The notes under the pieces: generated by a model
What the model was told of the DNA's origin: nothing
Seen by the model: only the letters and a program-made list of their open reading frames with translations
Database searches by the model: none
Program-made: the position numbers and the translations under genes
From: an uncultured Gammaproteobacteria bacterium
GTDB lineage: Bacteria; Pseudomonadota; Gammaproteobacteria; PS1; Pseudothioglobaceae
Direction: 5' to 3'
Assembly (NCBI GenBank): GCA_902512305.1
Contig: CABXIU010000006.1
Location: 1 to 64,000 of the forward strand
Length of the DNA: 64,000 bases
Shown: piece by piece, positions 56,081-64,000 of the stretch
Numbering within the stretch: the stretch's first letter is position 1
Layout of the letters: every line of letters starts with the position of its first letter

Positions 56081-56101
56081 TATATTATATCATATATATG
56101 A
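56081..56101 (-). promoter_or_regulatory. Candidate suyA operon promoter with palindrome
   Basis: The perfect palindrome TCATATATATGA (56090-56101) lies directly upstream of a minus-strand TATAAT (56083-56088). It shares the 7-mer TATATCA (56086-56092) with the TRAP promoter palindrome (47282-47288). No strong -35 is seen. The rest of the 56019-56188 gap between the divergent genes is AT-rich. Confidence 0.35.
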
Positions 56102-56188
56102 ATTTTCATTTGTTGAGATTTTAAAAAAAAAGTAAATTATCCATATAAAATTTAAATTCAATAATAACTTATTATTTGAATAGAGTCT

Positions 56189-56662
56189 ATGGATTCAATG
56201 GCAATAAAGACAAATCGACTGATTCAATTATTTGGCATAACCAAGGTGCCCATGATATGGTATTGCCGACCAAAAGTCATAGTGCATACAGATGAAAAGA
56301 TTGAGATCAAAATTCCGCTAAAAAGAAAAACAAAGAATCATTTAGGTAGTATGTATTTTGGAGTTTTAGCTGTTGGAGCTGATATAACTGGTGGATTTCT
56401 CGCCATGAATCCTATTCAAGAGAGTGGTCGAAAAATTGCCTTAATATTTAAAGACTTTAAGGCTGATTTTCTTAAAAGACCAGAGGGCGATGTTCATTTC
56501 ATATGTAATGACGGTCTGGCTGTTAGAGATCTTGTGGAAAAAGTTGCGAATTCATCTGAGAGACATAACTTTAAATTAAATATTGAGGCTGTTGTTCCCT
56601 CAATTTCTTCTGAGATAGTAGCAAAGTTTGAACTTACTCTCTCTTTGAAAGATAAAACTTAA
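56189..56662 (+). CDS. DUF4442 (thioesterase-like hotdog) protein
   Basis: A 157-residue protein without signal peptide. The sequence LFGITKVPMIWYCRPKVIVHTDEKIEIKIPLKRKTKNHLGSMYFGVLAVGADITGGFLAM is the DUF4442 pattern: a hotdog fold related to PaaI thioesterases. The activity has not been shown for this one. It is divergent from suyA with a 170-bp shared region. A link with the sulfonate genes is possible only by position. Confidence 0.75.
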   Translation: MDSMAIKTNRLIQLFGITKVPMIWYCRPKVIVHTDEKIEIKIPLKRKTKNHLGSMYFGVLAVGADITGGFLAMNPIQESGRKIALIFKDFKADFLKRPEGDVHFICNDGLAVRDLVEKVANSSERHNFKLNIEAVVPSISSEIVAKFELTLSLKDKT

Positions 56663-56669
56663 GAATACT

Positions 56670-56855
56670 ATGAATCAAAATTTATCAAACAATAAATCTA
56701 GTCAGCCCAATGAAAAGAAAGATTTGCAATCAATATCGTCAGCAAGGTTACTGATAATCATACTTACTTTATGCGTATTATTTTTTCTTATAATTCAGCC
56801 AAATATTATGAAATTTTTGTTAATTTCTTCACCAATGTTCTGGGAGTGTATGTAG
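56670..56855 (+). CDS. Small single-pass membrane protein (hypothetical)
   Basis: A 61-residue open frame 7 bp after the DUF4442 gene. The first 24 residues are polar and Asn/Ser/Lys-rich. Residues about 28-52 are hydrophobic (LLIIILTLCVLFFLIIQPNIM) and would span the membrane once or twice. No homology is recognised. Tight spacing after an expressed gene argues for reality; short length and AT-rich composition argue against. Confidence 0.4.
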   Translation: MNQNLSNNKSSQPNEKKDLQSISSARLLIIILTLCVLFFLIIQPNIMKFLLISSPMFWECM

Positions 56856-56894
56856 CTTTTTTATAATTTATTGTTGCTGCTGGAGCAGTAATCG

Positions 56895-57014
56895 CTAATT
56901 TATAACGAAAAACTGAATAAGTAGAATAGCTACTGCAATGATAATTGCGAAAATGACAACTGGAGGCATGTTTTTCATAAATTGAATTATAAAGTCTCTT
57001 TCTTTACTTTTCAT
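56895..57014 (-). CDS. Very small membrane protein (39 residues)
   Basis: Minus strand, ATG at 57014 to TAG at 56895. The product has a charged start (MKSKERDFIIQFMKNMPP) followed by a clean 19-residue hydrophobic helix (VVIFAIIIAVAILLIQFF) and ends VIN. This is the build of a single-span small membrane protein. No family is recognised. It is flanked by the 61-residue frame (convergent) and the DegT gene (divergent). Confidence 0.45.
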   Translation of the reverse strand: MKSKERDFIIQFMKNMPPVVIFAIIIAVAILLIQFFVIN

Positions 57015-57091
57015 GAAAATAATATCTTTTAGTTAAAGATTTTCTATATTATTTTATTTCTTTATGTCGGTTTGAAATTTAACAAGAAATA

Positions 57092-58285
57092 ATGACCATT
57101 AAAGCATTTACAAGACCCTTTACTCAGCAAGAACCCATTAGTCAAGAGGCTATTGATGCGGCTATTGATGTCCTTAAATCTGGAAGGCTCCACAGATACA
57201 ATACTGTTGAAAATGAGCTTTCAGAGGTTTCACTTCTTGAGCAGGAGTATGCAGCTTATCAGGGAAGTAAATACTGCCTAGCGTGTGCTTCAGGGGGCTA
57301 TGCTATGAGTGTTGCATTAAAAGCTTCTGGACTCAAGCTGGGTGAGAGTGTATTGACGAATGCTTTCACTCTTGCACCTGTTCCAGGGGCAATTTCTAAT
57401 GCTGGAGGAGCTTCACTATTCATCGAAATTACAAAAGATCTTGTTCTAGATTTAGATGATCTTTCCAAAAAAGCGTCTGAGAGTGGAGCTCGCTTTTTGT
57501 TGATATCCCATATGCGAGGCCACCTTGTCGATATGGATAGCTTGATGGAAATTGTCAGTGATAATAATTTAATCTTGATTGAGGACTGCGCTCATACTAT
57601 GGGCGCTCAATGGAAAAAACAAAAGAGCGGTAATTTTGGACTTGCTGGATGTTTTAGTACACAGACCTATAAACATTTGAATTCTGGAGAAGGAGGCTTT
57701 TTGACTTCAGATGATGAGGATTTTATGGCCCGAGCAATTATTTATTCAGGCTCTTACATGTTTTATGAAAGGCATGGTGCAGCGCCAAAACCAGAAGCAT
57801 TTGCTGATATCAGACTTCAAACGCCAAACTATTCTGGACGTATGGATAATCTAAGAGCTGCAATCCTTAGGCCCCAGTTAACAAACCTAGAGAAGAACAT
57901 TAATCGCTGGAATGAGCGCTATCAATTAGTTGAGTCAGAGCTAAAAGGCGCTAAAGGTATAGAGGTTCCAGTAAGATTTGAAGAAGAGAGATATGTGGGC
58001 AGCTCTATTCAGTTTAGAATTCCTGGAATCACTGAAGCTGAAGCTGAGTTATTTATTGAAAAAAATAAACAACTCGGTGTTGAGCTTAAATGGTTTGGTA
58101 ATGATAATCCCAGTGGCTTTACAAGTAATCACAAGAGCTGGAAATATGTCAGACAGCAACAATTAAATCAATCTGACGAGATTCTCTCTAGCTTGTTTGA
58201 TTTGAGACTCCCTTTGACGTTTTCCCTTGAGGATTGTAGTCATTTGTCAGAGATCATTGTTGATTGCGCTAAGAAATTTTTATAA
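57092..58285 (+). CDS. DegT/DnrJ/EryC1/StrS-family PLP aminotransferase
   Basis: A 397-residue fold-type I PLP enzyme. The PLP Lys is in FSTQTYKHLNSGEGGFLTSDD, with the Asp that contacts the pyridine nitrogen in IEDCAHTMGAQW. YSGRMDNLRAAIL and the N-terminal CASGGYAMSVALKASGL are also family features. Such enzymes usually aminate keto-sugars, but no sugar-nucleotide genes lie nearby. It stands alone between the small membrane protein and the tmRNA. The substrate is unknown. Confidence 0.88.
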   Translation: MTIKAFTRPFTQQEPISQEAIDAAIDVLKSGRLHRYNTVENELSEVSLLEQEYAAYQGSKYCLACASGGYAMSVALKASGLKLGESVLTNAFTLAPVPGAISNAGGASLFIEITKDLVLDLDDLSKKASESGARFLLISHMRGHLVDMDSLMEIVSDNNLILIEDCAHTMGAQWKKQKSGNFGLAGCFSTQTYKHLNSGEGGFLTSDDEDFMARAIIYSGSYMFYERHGAAPKPEAFADIRLQTPNYSGRMDNLRAAILRPQLTNLEKNINRWNERYQLVESELKGAKGIEVPVRFEEERYVGSSIQFRIPGITEAEAELFIEKNKQLGVELKWFGNDNPSGFTSNHKSWKYVRQQQLNQSDEILSSLFDLRLPLTFSLEDCSHLSEIIVDCAKKFL

Positions 58286-58287
58286 AC

Positions 58288-58509
58288 TTAATACCATCTC
58301 ACCATTCCAATAATTCCTGCTGTCGCATAAAAAAACTGGAGAAAGAGAATTCCTTGATGCTTTCCAAGATAGGCCCAATAACCAATCGATAACGCTGAAA
58401 TAAGCAGTAAAAGAAAGCCTGCAAACTCAACACCGATATTTAATGCTACCATCATCGAATACATTATTGCTGTAATAACCCCAAACCACTCCAACGCCTT
58501 ACTTTTCAT
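58288..58509 (-). CDS. Small multi-span membrane protein (hypothetical)
   Basis: A 73-residue frame starting at the ATG at 58509 (MKSKALEWFGVITAIMYSMM). Two to three hydrophobic segments (ITAIMYSMMVALNIGVEF, FAGFLLLLISALSIGYWAYL, ILFLQFFYATAGIIGMV) fill nearly the whole protein. The open frame extends upstream to 58605, but that part runs through the tmRNA 3' end and is not coding. No family is recognised. It lies 48 bp downstream of ssrA on the same strand and is convergent with the DegT gene (2-bp gap). Confidence 0.6.
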   Translation of the reverse strand: MKSKALEWFGVITAIMYSMMVALNIGVEFAGFLLLLISALSIGYWAYLGKHQGILFLQFFYATAGIIGMVRWY

Positions 58510-58557
58510 ATTAATTATCCAAAGTAAATGAGCTGATTTTAATGCAATTAAGATGAT

Positions 58558-58907
58558 TGGTGGAGATGGGGGGAATTGAACCCCCGTCCGAAAACCTTCA
58601 GTCAAGAAATCTACATGCTTAGTATAGGTCTATTGAGTTAACTTTTTACCACCCGACCAACAGGGATGTAGAAAGCGATTTTAGATTAGGTTTTAACCCT
58701 ATTACCCTAAAATAATAATAGTGGCGAGTCTGTTAGCGACCGTTATCCTAAAAGTACAGACAACTCCTAAGTAACGGTTAGCATTATGCTGCTAAAGCGT
58801 AGTTGTCTTCGTTTGCAACTATTATTTAAAGAACGTTTTTACGAGCCATCTTTATCCTCGACATGCATCCTTGAAATCCAACTCCTCGTCGAAGCCATGT
58901 CATCCCC
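58558..58907 (-). ncRNA. ssrA: tmRNA (ssrA), tag ANEDNYALAA
   Basis: The minus strand starts GGGGATGACATGGCTTCGACG and ends with a T arm GGGTTCAATTCCC, ATCTCC and encoded CCA, giving a 350-nt one-piece tmRNA. The acceptor GGGGAT pairs with ATCTCC (one G-U). The tag frame (58816 down to 58784) reads GCA AAC GAA GAC AAC TAC GCT TTA GCA GCA TAA, that is ANEDNYALAA, one swap (DE to ED) from the E. coli tag. It rescues stalled ribosomes together with SmpB. Confidence 0.96.
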
Positions 58908-58917
58908 AGATGAGTAT

Positions 58918-58923
58918 ATTATA
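58918..58923 (-). promoter_or_regulatory. -10 box of the tmRNA promoter
   Basis: The minus strand reads GCGTATAATATAC about 10 bp upstream of the tmRNA 5' end, inside the 33-bp gap after tyrS. The -10 is perfect; the -35 is weak. Confidence 0.55.
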
Positions 58924-58940
58924 CGCTTGATTAGTTCAAA

Positions 58941-60125
58941 TTAGCTAATTGTAACTCTAGCAAATTTTCTCTTTCCAACTTGGTAGACGGATGTACCTTC
59001 GTTTAAGGTCAATTCTTTATCATTAACCTTTTCACCATCCATTTTTACTGCACCTTGCTTAATCATTCGATAGGCCTCGGATGTTGAGCTTACAAGATTG
59101 CTGTCTTTAAGTAGATTGGCAACCTTAATTCCTTTTGAAAAAGTGAATTCATCCATTTCTTCTGGAATCTGGTTTTTTGCAAACCTATCAATAAAGTTTT
59201 GTTGCGCTTTTTTTGCTTGTTTTTTGTCATGATAGCGAGCAATAATCTCTTCCGCTAAGCGAAACTTAATGTTTCTTGGGTTTTCACCATTCTCAACTTC
59301 TTTTTTCCATGATTCAATAGTTTCAAGCGACTCAAAACTTAAAAGTTCAAGGTATCGCCACATGAGGTCATCTGAAATTGACATGATTTTGCCAAACATA
59401 CTGTCAGGGTCTTCATCAACACCAATATAGTTGTCCAGAGACTTGCTCATTTTTTGAACACCATCTAGACCTTCTAATATAGGCATGGTCAGGATTACTT
59501 GAGGCTCCATATTTGCCTGCTTCTGAAGTTCTCTTCCAACCAAAAGGTTAAATTTTTGATCAGAGCCGCCTAGCTCCATATCTGCTCTAAGCGCAACTGA
59601 GTCATAACCCTGAACTAAAGGGTATAAGAACTCATGTATTGAGATTGCTTGCCCACCTTTATAGCGCTTAGAAAAGTCATCACGCTCAAGCATTCTTGCA
59701 ACAGTATGCTTTGATGCAAGAGAAATCATTTCAGTTGAGCTCATTTTGTTCATCCACTCAGAATTAAAGGCAATCTTGGTTTTATCCTTATCCAATATTT
59801 TGAAGACTTGATCTGAATAAGTCTTGGCATTTTCAAGAATATTTTGTTTTGTGAGCGGCTTTCGAGTTACATTTTTCCCAGTAGGGTCGCCAATCATTCC
59901 AGTAAAGTCACCTATCAAGAAAATTATTTCGTGACCAAGGTCTTGAAGCTGCTTCATTTTGTTAATCACTACTGTATGGCCTAAATGAAGGTCAGGAGCA
60001 GTCGGATCCATTCCTAATTTGATTCTTAATGGCTTATTTTTTTGAAGTTTTTTCTTAAGCTCATCAAGAGGTAATATTTCATCGACTCCTCTTTGAATAA
60101 TTGCTAATTTTTCATCTATTGTCAT
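58941..60125 (-). CDS. tyrS: Tyrosyl-tRNA synthetase
   Basis: A 394-residue class I synthetase. The HIGH motif is [18 protein letters not shown], the KMSKS motif is [13 protein letters not shown], and the C-terminus has an S4-like RNA-binding domain ([34 protein letters not shown]). Upstream [26 protein letters not shown] fits the subgroup with a longer N-terminal part (TyrZ/TyrS2 type) found in many proteobacteria. It is 12 bp after proA on the same strand. Confidence 0.95.
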   Translation of the reverse strand: MTIDEKLAIIQRGVDEILPLDELKKKLQKNKPLRIKLGMDPTAPDLHLGHTVVINKMKQLQDLGHEIIFLIGDFTGMIGDPTGKNVTRKPLTKQNILENAKTYSDQVFKILDKDKTKIAFNSEWMNKMSSTEMISLASKHTVARMLERDDFSKRYKGGQAISIHEFLYPLVQGYDSVALRADMELGGSDQKFNLLVGRELQKQANMEPQVILTMPILEGLDGVQKMSKSLDNYIGVDEDPDSMFGKIMSISDDLMWRYLELLSFESLETIESWKKEVENGENPRNIKFRLAEEIIARYHDKKQAKKAQQNFIDRFAKNQIPEEMDEFTFSKGIKVANLLKDSNLVSSTSEAYRMIKQGAVKMDGEKVNDKELTLNEGTSVYQVGKRKFARVTIS

Positions 60126-60137
60126 CGTAAATGCTCT

Positions 60138-61397
60138 CTATGGCCTAATTTGTCCGTCACCCATGACGATGTATTTTTGTGATGTTAATCCTTCAAGTCC
60201 AACTGGCCCTCTGACATGAAATTTTCCTGTACTGATTCCAATTTCAGCTCCTAATCCATACTCAAATCCATCAGCAAAACCGGTTGAAGCGTTTACCATA
60301 ACAGAAGATGAGTCAACTTCGGACAAGAATTTTTTTGAATGTTTATCATTTTCAGTAACAATGGCATCGGTATGTGCTGATCCATAGGTATTAATGTGAG
60401 AGATTGCCTCATCAACTGAATCAACAATCTTCATCGAAAGAATGGGTGCTAGATACTCCTCTTCCCAGTCATGCTCTGAGGCTTTTTTAATAGCACTTGA
60501 GATGTGTTGTGATTTTTCACAGCCCCTGATCTCGACTCCCTTTTGAATAAAGAGGTCTATAAGCTTTAATAAGGCATTTGAATCAAAATCCTTGTGAATC
60601 AGTAGCGTCTCAGTAGCGTTACATACTCCGTATCTTCTAGTTTTGCCATTAAATGCAATATCAATCCCCTTTTGTGAGTCTGCCTCTTTATCAAGATAGG
60701 TATGACAAACACCATCAAGATGCTTAATGACTGGAACCTTGGCGTTTTTACTGACATTTCTTATGAGCCCCTTCCCTCCCCTTGGAATAATTGCATCCAC
60801 ATAATCGCTTGCGCTCACTAGTTCTGAAACTGCCTCGCGGTCTGTAGTCTCAATCAACTGAACCGAATCTGGATTAAGTCCAGCCTCATCAAGGCCTTTT
60901 TTGATACAAGAGTAAAAAGCCATATTTGAATTAATAGCCTCGGAGCCTCCTCTTAGAATGATGGCATTTCCAGATTTAATACAGAGTGCTGCAGCATCAA
61001 CTGTGACGTTTGGACGAGACTCGTAAATCATCCCTATAACGCCGAGAGGAACCATCATTTTCCCAATTTTGATTCCACTAGGCCTTTCTATAAATGCAGA
61101 TGTATTGCCAATTGGATCATCCAACTTTGAGACTTGAATAAGACTCTCAATAACGCCATCTAATCTCTCATCATTGAGCATTAAGCGATCTAAGAGTGCA
61201 TCATCAATGTTATTATTTTTTGCCGACTCTATGTCCAAAGAATTGGCATCAAGAATTAGTTGTTTGTTTTCCTCAATTAGACGCGCAATACTCATTAAAG
61301 AATTATTTTTTTGCTCAGTTCCAGCAATTCTCAAAGACTCAGAGGCCGACTTGGCCTTTTGACCGATTTTATTTATTAGTTCAGCTATTGAGTCCAT
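60138..61397 (-). CDS. proA: Gamma-glutamyl phosphate reductase
   Basis: A 419-residue aldehyde-dehydrogenase-fold enzyme, second step of proline synthesis (glutamyl-5-phosphate to the semialdehyde). It has [35 protein letters not shown], the catalytic Cys in [15 protein letters not shown], and the final [15 protein letters not shown]. Its start overlaps the end of holA by 17 bp. proB is not in the window; proC is at 16823. Confidence 0.96.
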   Translation of the reverse strand: MDSIAELINKIGQKAKSASESLRIAGTEQKNNSLMSIARLIEENKQLILDANSLDIESAKNNNIDDALLDRLMLNDERLDGVIESLIQVSKLDDPIGNTSAFIERPSGIKIGKMMVPLGVIGMIYESRPNVTVDAAALCIKSGNAIILRGGSEAINSNMAFYSCIKKGLDEAGLNPDSVQLIETTDREAVSELVSASDYVDAIIPRGGKGLIRNVSKNAKVPVIKHLDGVCHTYLDKEADSQKGIDIAFNGKTRRYGVCNATETLLIHKDFDSNALLKLIDLFIQKGVEIRGCEKSQHISSAIKKASEHDWEEEYLAPILSMKIVDSVDEAISHINTYGSAHTDAIVTENDKHSKKFLSEVDSSSVMVNASTGFADGFEYGLGAEIGISTGKFHVRGPVGLEGLTSQKYIVMGDGQIRP

Positions 61398-62403
61398 TAT
61401 TTTTCCCAGATAAAGAGAGAACTACGCTTTGCAGTTCATCGTAAACGTTAAGATTATCCATACCTTTGAGAGAGCGGTCAATACGACCCAGCTTTAAAAG
61501 AAGCTTTTGAAGCTTTTGGTAGCTATGCTTTTTGAGCACATTGGAGATTAATGGTTTTCTTTTTTGCCAAACTCGATGATTATTTAGAATTGCTTCAATG
61601 CTCTGATTAGTTTTGAGTTCAATAGACATTGTCACTAAATTTTTAATTTCTCGATAAAGCGATGCAATAAGAATAACTGGAGGCGTAGAGTCATCGACAA
61701 GAGAATTAAATATTTTGTTTACTTTATCTGTGTCCCCTTGAAGTGCTGAGTCAATCATTCCAAAAACTGAATAATGAGATTGCTGGTCAATCTGATTTAA
61801 GTATTCTTGAAGATTTATTTTGCCATCTGGGTATGCAATCTTTAGTTTCTGAATCTCTTGCATTGTTGCCAAAAGGTTTCCTTCAGTGCAGTAGGCTATT
61901 GCGTTTGCCACTTCTATATTTGATTTAAGGCCAAGTTGAGACATGTTTCCTGTAATCCATCCAACTAATTGATTGCTTTGAACTTCCCAGTGTTGAATGA
62001 CAATTCCATTTTTATCTAAAGCTTTGAACCATTTGCTTTTTTGCTGAGCCAACTCTAGTTTTCCAGAGGAAATAATTAGCAAAATATCTTCTGGAATAGT
62101 TTCAACCAGCTCTGTGAGTGCTTTTGAGCCCTTAACACCAATCTTGCCGGTTGTTAGGCGACACTCAATGATTCTTTTTTCAGAAAAAAGAGACGGACTA
62201 GAAATTAGACTGAAAATACTATCCCAGGAGAAGTTACCATCAATATCAAACCTGAAGCGCTCGTTAAAGCCATTTTCTTTTGCAGTAGCTTTAATCAGAG
62301 ATAAAGATTGCTCAACGAGAAGTATTTCTGCGCCAAATGCAAAATAAATAGAAGTTAACTGTTCTGAGAGTGATTTTTGGAGTCTTTCGGGCTTTATATT
62401 CAT
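61381..62403 (-). CDS. holA: DNA polymerase III subunit delta
   Basis: A 340-residue clamp-loader subunit that opens the beta clamp. It shows the N-terminal AAA-like region ([57 protein letters not shown]) and the C-terminal collar features ([42 protein letters not shown]). It is divergent from ftsH; lptE and leuS, frequent upstream neighbours, are not here. Confidence 0.9.
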   Translation of the reverse strand: MNIKPERLQKSLSEQLTSIYFAFGAEILLVEQSLSLIKATAKENGFNERFRFDIDGNFSWDSIFSLISSPSLFSEKRIIECRLTTGKIGVKGSKALTELVETIPEDILLIISSGKLELAQQKSKWFKALDKNGIVIQHWEVQSNQLVGWITGNMSQLGLKSNIEVANAIAYCTEGNLLATMQEIQKLKIAYPDGKINLQEYLNQIDQQSHYSVFGMIDSALQGDTDKVNKIFNSLVDDSTPPVILIASLYREIKNLVTMSIELKTNQSIEAILNNHRVWQKRKPLISNVLKKHSYQKLQKLLLKLGRIDRSLKGMDNLNVYDELQSVVLSLSGKNNGLNS

Positions 62404-62499
62404 GCTTTATTTATAAAACGCTAGAGCATTAGAAAGAGGGGCGGTTTTTAAAATTGTCACAATCATTATGTCATAGTTATAAAAAATATTGATTAAACC

Positions 62500-62528
62500 T
62501 TGAAAAATGCCATCAAACCCTATATATA
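62500..62528 (+). promoter_or_regulatory. Candidate promoter of ftsH
   Basis: TTGAAA (62500-62505), 17-bp spacer, TATATA (62523-62528), 51 bp before the ftsH ATG. Moderate matches in AT-rich DNA, so only a candidate. Confidence 0.35.
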
Positions 62529-62579
62529 AGATATCAATAGGGTATATTTACCTTTCTAATTTAGGTTAAATTAAAGTAT

Positions 62580-64000
62580 ATGTATAAGAATATTTTACTA
62601 TGGTTGGTCCTTGGTAGTGTGCTTGCCTCGCTTTTTGGGCAGTTTAATGTCACTAGCGAATCTAATGATATTAGCTACTCTAAGTTTATTCAAAACGTTA
62701 AGCAAGGAAATGTGACAAGCGTTACCATTGCTGGTAGCAACATTAGAGGTGTTACCTCGCTCGGTGAAAAGTTTGAAACTTATAGTCCTGGCGATCTCGG
62801 GTTAATGGGCGATCTTTTGAATAATGGTGTTTCTGTACAAGCAACCCCTCCTGCAAAAGAGAGTTTTATAAAACAATTAATAATTTCACTAGCACCTATA
62901 CTTCTTCTAATTGGAGTCATTATGTACACGATGCGTGGTGCAGGCGGCGCAATGGGCGGCAAAAACCCAATGTCATTTGGTAAATCTAAAGCGCGTTTAA
63001 TCACTAAGGACGAGTCTCATGTGACCTTTGAAGATGTTGCTGGTGTGGAAGAGGCAAAAGAAGAGGTGGGAGAGTTAGTTGATTTCCTATCTGACCCAAG
63101 TAAATTCACAAAGGTAGGTGGAAAGATACCTAAGGGTGTTCTTATGGTAGGGCCTCCAGGAACTGGAAAAACATTACTAGCTAAAGCAGTTGCGGGTGAG
63201 GCAGACGTTCCATTCTTTTTCATTTCTGGTTCTGACTTTGTTGAAATGTTTGTTGGTGTAGGCGCCTCGAGAGTGAGAGACATGTTTGAACAGGCTAAGA
63301 AAAATGCGCCTTGTATCATCTTTATTGATGAGATTGACGCTGTTGGTCGCCAGCGTGGAGCTGGGATGGGCGGTGGTCATGATGAGCGTGAGCAAACACT
63401 CAACCAAATGCTAGTCGAAATGGACGGTTTTGAAGGTACCGAAGGGGTTATTGTGGTTGCAGCGACAAACCGACCAGATGTTCTAGATCCAGCACTTCTT
63501 AGACCAGGAAGATTTGACAGAACAGTTACAGTTGGACTTCCTGATATAAATGGACGTGATGCAATCTTAAAAGTTCATATGCGAAAACTTCCTATTGCTA
63601 AAAATGTTAAATCCATGGACATTGCTAGAGGCACTCCAGGATTTTCTGGAGCAGACCTTGCGAATCTTGCCAATGAGGCGGCATTAATTGCTGCTCGCTT
63701 CAGTAAGAAGCTTGTTGGCATGAAAGAGTTTGAAAAAGCTAAGGATAAGATCATGATGGGCGCAGAGCGTAAAGGCATGGTGATGGATGCTGCAGAAAAA
63801 GAAATGACAGCATATCACGAAGCTGGACACGCAATTGTTGGACGCTTAATGCCAGAGCATGATCCAGTATACAAGGTTAGTATTATTCCAAGAGGTAGGG
63901 CTTTAGGAGTAACGATGTTCCTTCCTGAGAAAGACAGCTATAGTATTTCAAAACGTAAGCTCAACTCACAAGTTGCTTCACTATTTGGTGGACGAATTGC
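62580..64000 (+). CDS. ftsH: ATP-dependent zinc metalloprotease FtsH (partial, 3' end beyond window)
   Basis: The frame opens at the ATG at 62580 and runs off the window after 473 residues. Two membrane segments (about residues 5-20 and 99-117) enclose a periplasmic part. The AAA domain has Walker A GPPGTGKT (191-198), Walker B IIFIDEID (246-253), and the arginine region [18 protein letters not shown]. The zinc protease motif HEAGH is at 413-417. FtsH degrades LpxC, sigma-32 and misassembled membrane proteins. The last third is outside the window. Confidence 0.97.
   Translation, partial: MYKNILLWLVLGSVLASLFGQFNVTSESNDISYSKFIQNVKQGNVTSVTIAGSNIRGVTSLGEKFETYSPGDLGLMGDLLNNGVSVQATPPAKESFIKQLIISLAPILLLIGVIMYTMRGAGGAMGGKNPMSFGKSKARLITKDESHVTFEDVAGVEEAKEEVGELVDFLSDPSKFTKVGGKIPKGVLMVGPPGTGKTLLAKAVAGEADVPFFFISGSDFVEMFVGVGASRVRDMFEQAKKNAPCIIFIDEIDAVGRQRGAGMGGGHDEREQTLNQMLVEMDGFEGTEGVIVVAATNRPDVLDPALLRPGRFDRTVTVGLPDINGRDAILKVHMRKLPIAKNVKSMDIARGTPGFSGADLANLANEAALIAARFSKKLVGMKEFEKAKDKIMMGAERKGMVMDAAEKEMTAYHEAGHAIVGRLMPEHDPVYKVSIIPRGRALGVTMFLPEKDSYSISKRKLNSQVASLFGGRI

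Noticed and set aside
58288..58605. A 105-residue protein starting at 58605
   Set aside because: Its first 32 codons run through the tmRNA acceptor and T arm. The shorter 73-residue start at 58509 is the plausible gene.
62780..63778. Several minus-strand open frames in the last kilobase
   Set aside because: They are shadows of ftsH, which is open from 62580 to the window edge with all FtsH motifs.

Overview
The window is a gene-dense, visibly AT-rich bacterial chromosome segment. It reads as a marine gammaproteobacterium. The housekeeping set is proteobacterial: rpoD, prs, ispE followed by tRNA-Gln, a lptM-lysA-yhbY block, lpxB, nudE, aat, orn, oxyR, tilS/accA, holA, ftsH, and a one-piece tmRNA whose tag (ANEDNYALAA) is close to the enterobacterial one. 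The accessory genes handle organosulfonates, methylated amines, peptides and polar solutes, which suits a small-genome pelagic heterotroph. A relative of the Thioglobus/SUP05 group is a reasonable guess, but the sequence alone does not prove it. I saw no insertion sequence, prophage, CRISPR array or integrase.

Layout. 1-8.6 kb: a partial alkA, a hydroxyacid dehydrogenase with a PhyH dioxygenase, then a plus-strand housekeeping run (nudE, aat, lptM, lysA, yhbY, lpxB, nadC) ending against cysQ, then a peptidase E. 8.6-22.1 kb: tRNA-Ile2(CAU), rpoD, prs, a glutathione peroxidase, tRNA-Gln, the pepP-trpD-orn-ispE operon, rsmE, proC, gph-bioA, priA and ybeY. 22.1-25.4 kb: an oxidative-stress locus with oxyR divergent from rubrerythrin, a CCG-type iron-sulfur protein and a DUF3501 protein. 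25.4-29.8 kb: tilS and accA, then three exporters (LysE, EamA, LysE). 29.8-34.2 kb: DUF1289, a dimethylglycine/sarcosine dehydrogenase-like flavoprotein and a non-pyrrolysine MttB-family methyltransferase. 34.2-36.2 kb: aroG-type DAHP synthase and a DUF6279 lipoprotein.

36.2-44.3 kb: a complete peptide/nickel-type ABC importer (fused double ATPase, two permeases, binding protein) behind an N-formylglutamate amidohydrolase-like gene. A divergent LysR regulator and a class I glutamine amidotransferase flank it. 44.3-47.1 kb: a GMC (choline dehydrogenase-like) oxidoreductase and a lone ABC-2 permease. 47.4-56.0 kb is the most coherent accessory system: a TRAP importer facing a six-gene operon (suyA, suyB, hpsN, an SDR, a zinc alcohol dehydrogenase, a GntR regulator). 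Together these spell out import of 2,3-dihydroxypropane-1-sulfonate (DHPS), interconversion of its enantiomers, oxidation to sulfolactate, and cleavage to pyruvate and sulfite. An 18-bp near-palindrome fills the -35/-10 spacer of the TRAP promoter and is a good operator candidate.

56-64 kb: a DUF4442 protein, very small membrane proteins, a DegT-family aminotransferase, tmRNA (ssrA), tyrS, proA, holA and the start of ftsH, which runs off the window.

Regulatory logic visible in the DNA: each of the two importers has a strong hairpin directly after its binding-protein gene, which would keep the binding protein more abundant than its permeases. Stable RNAs sit tightly against coding genes: ispE ends inside tRNA-Gln, and tRNA-Ile2 lies 10 bp after rpoD.
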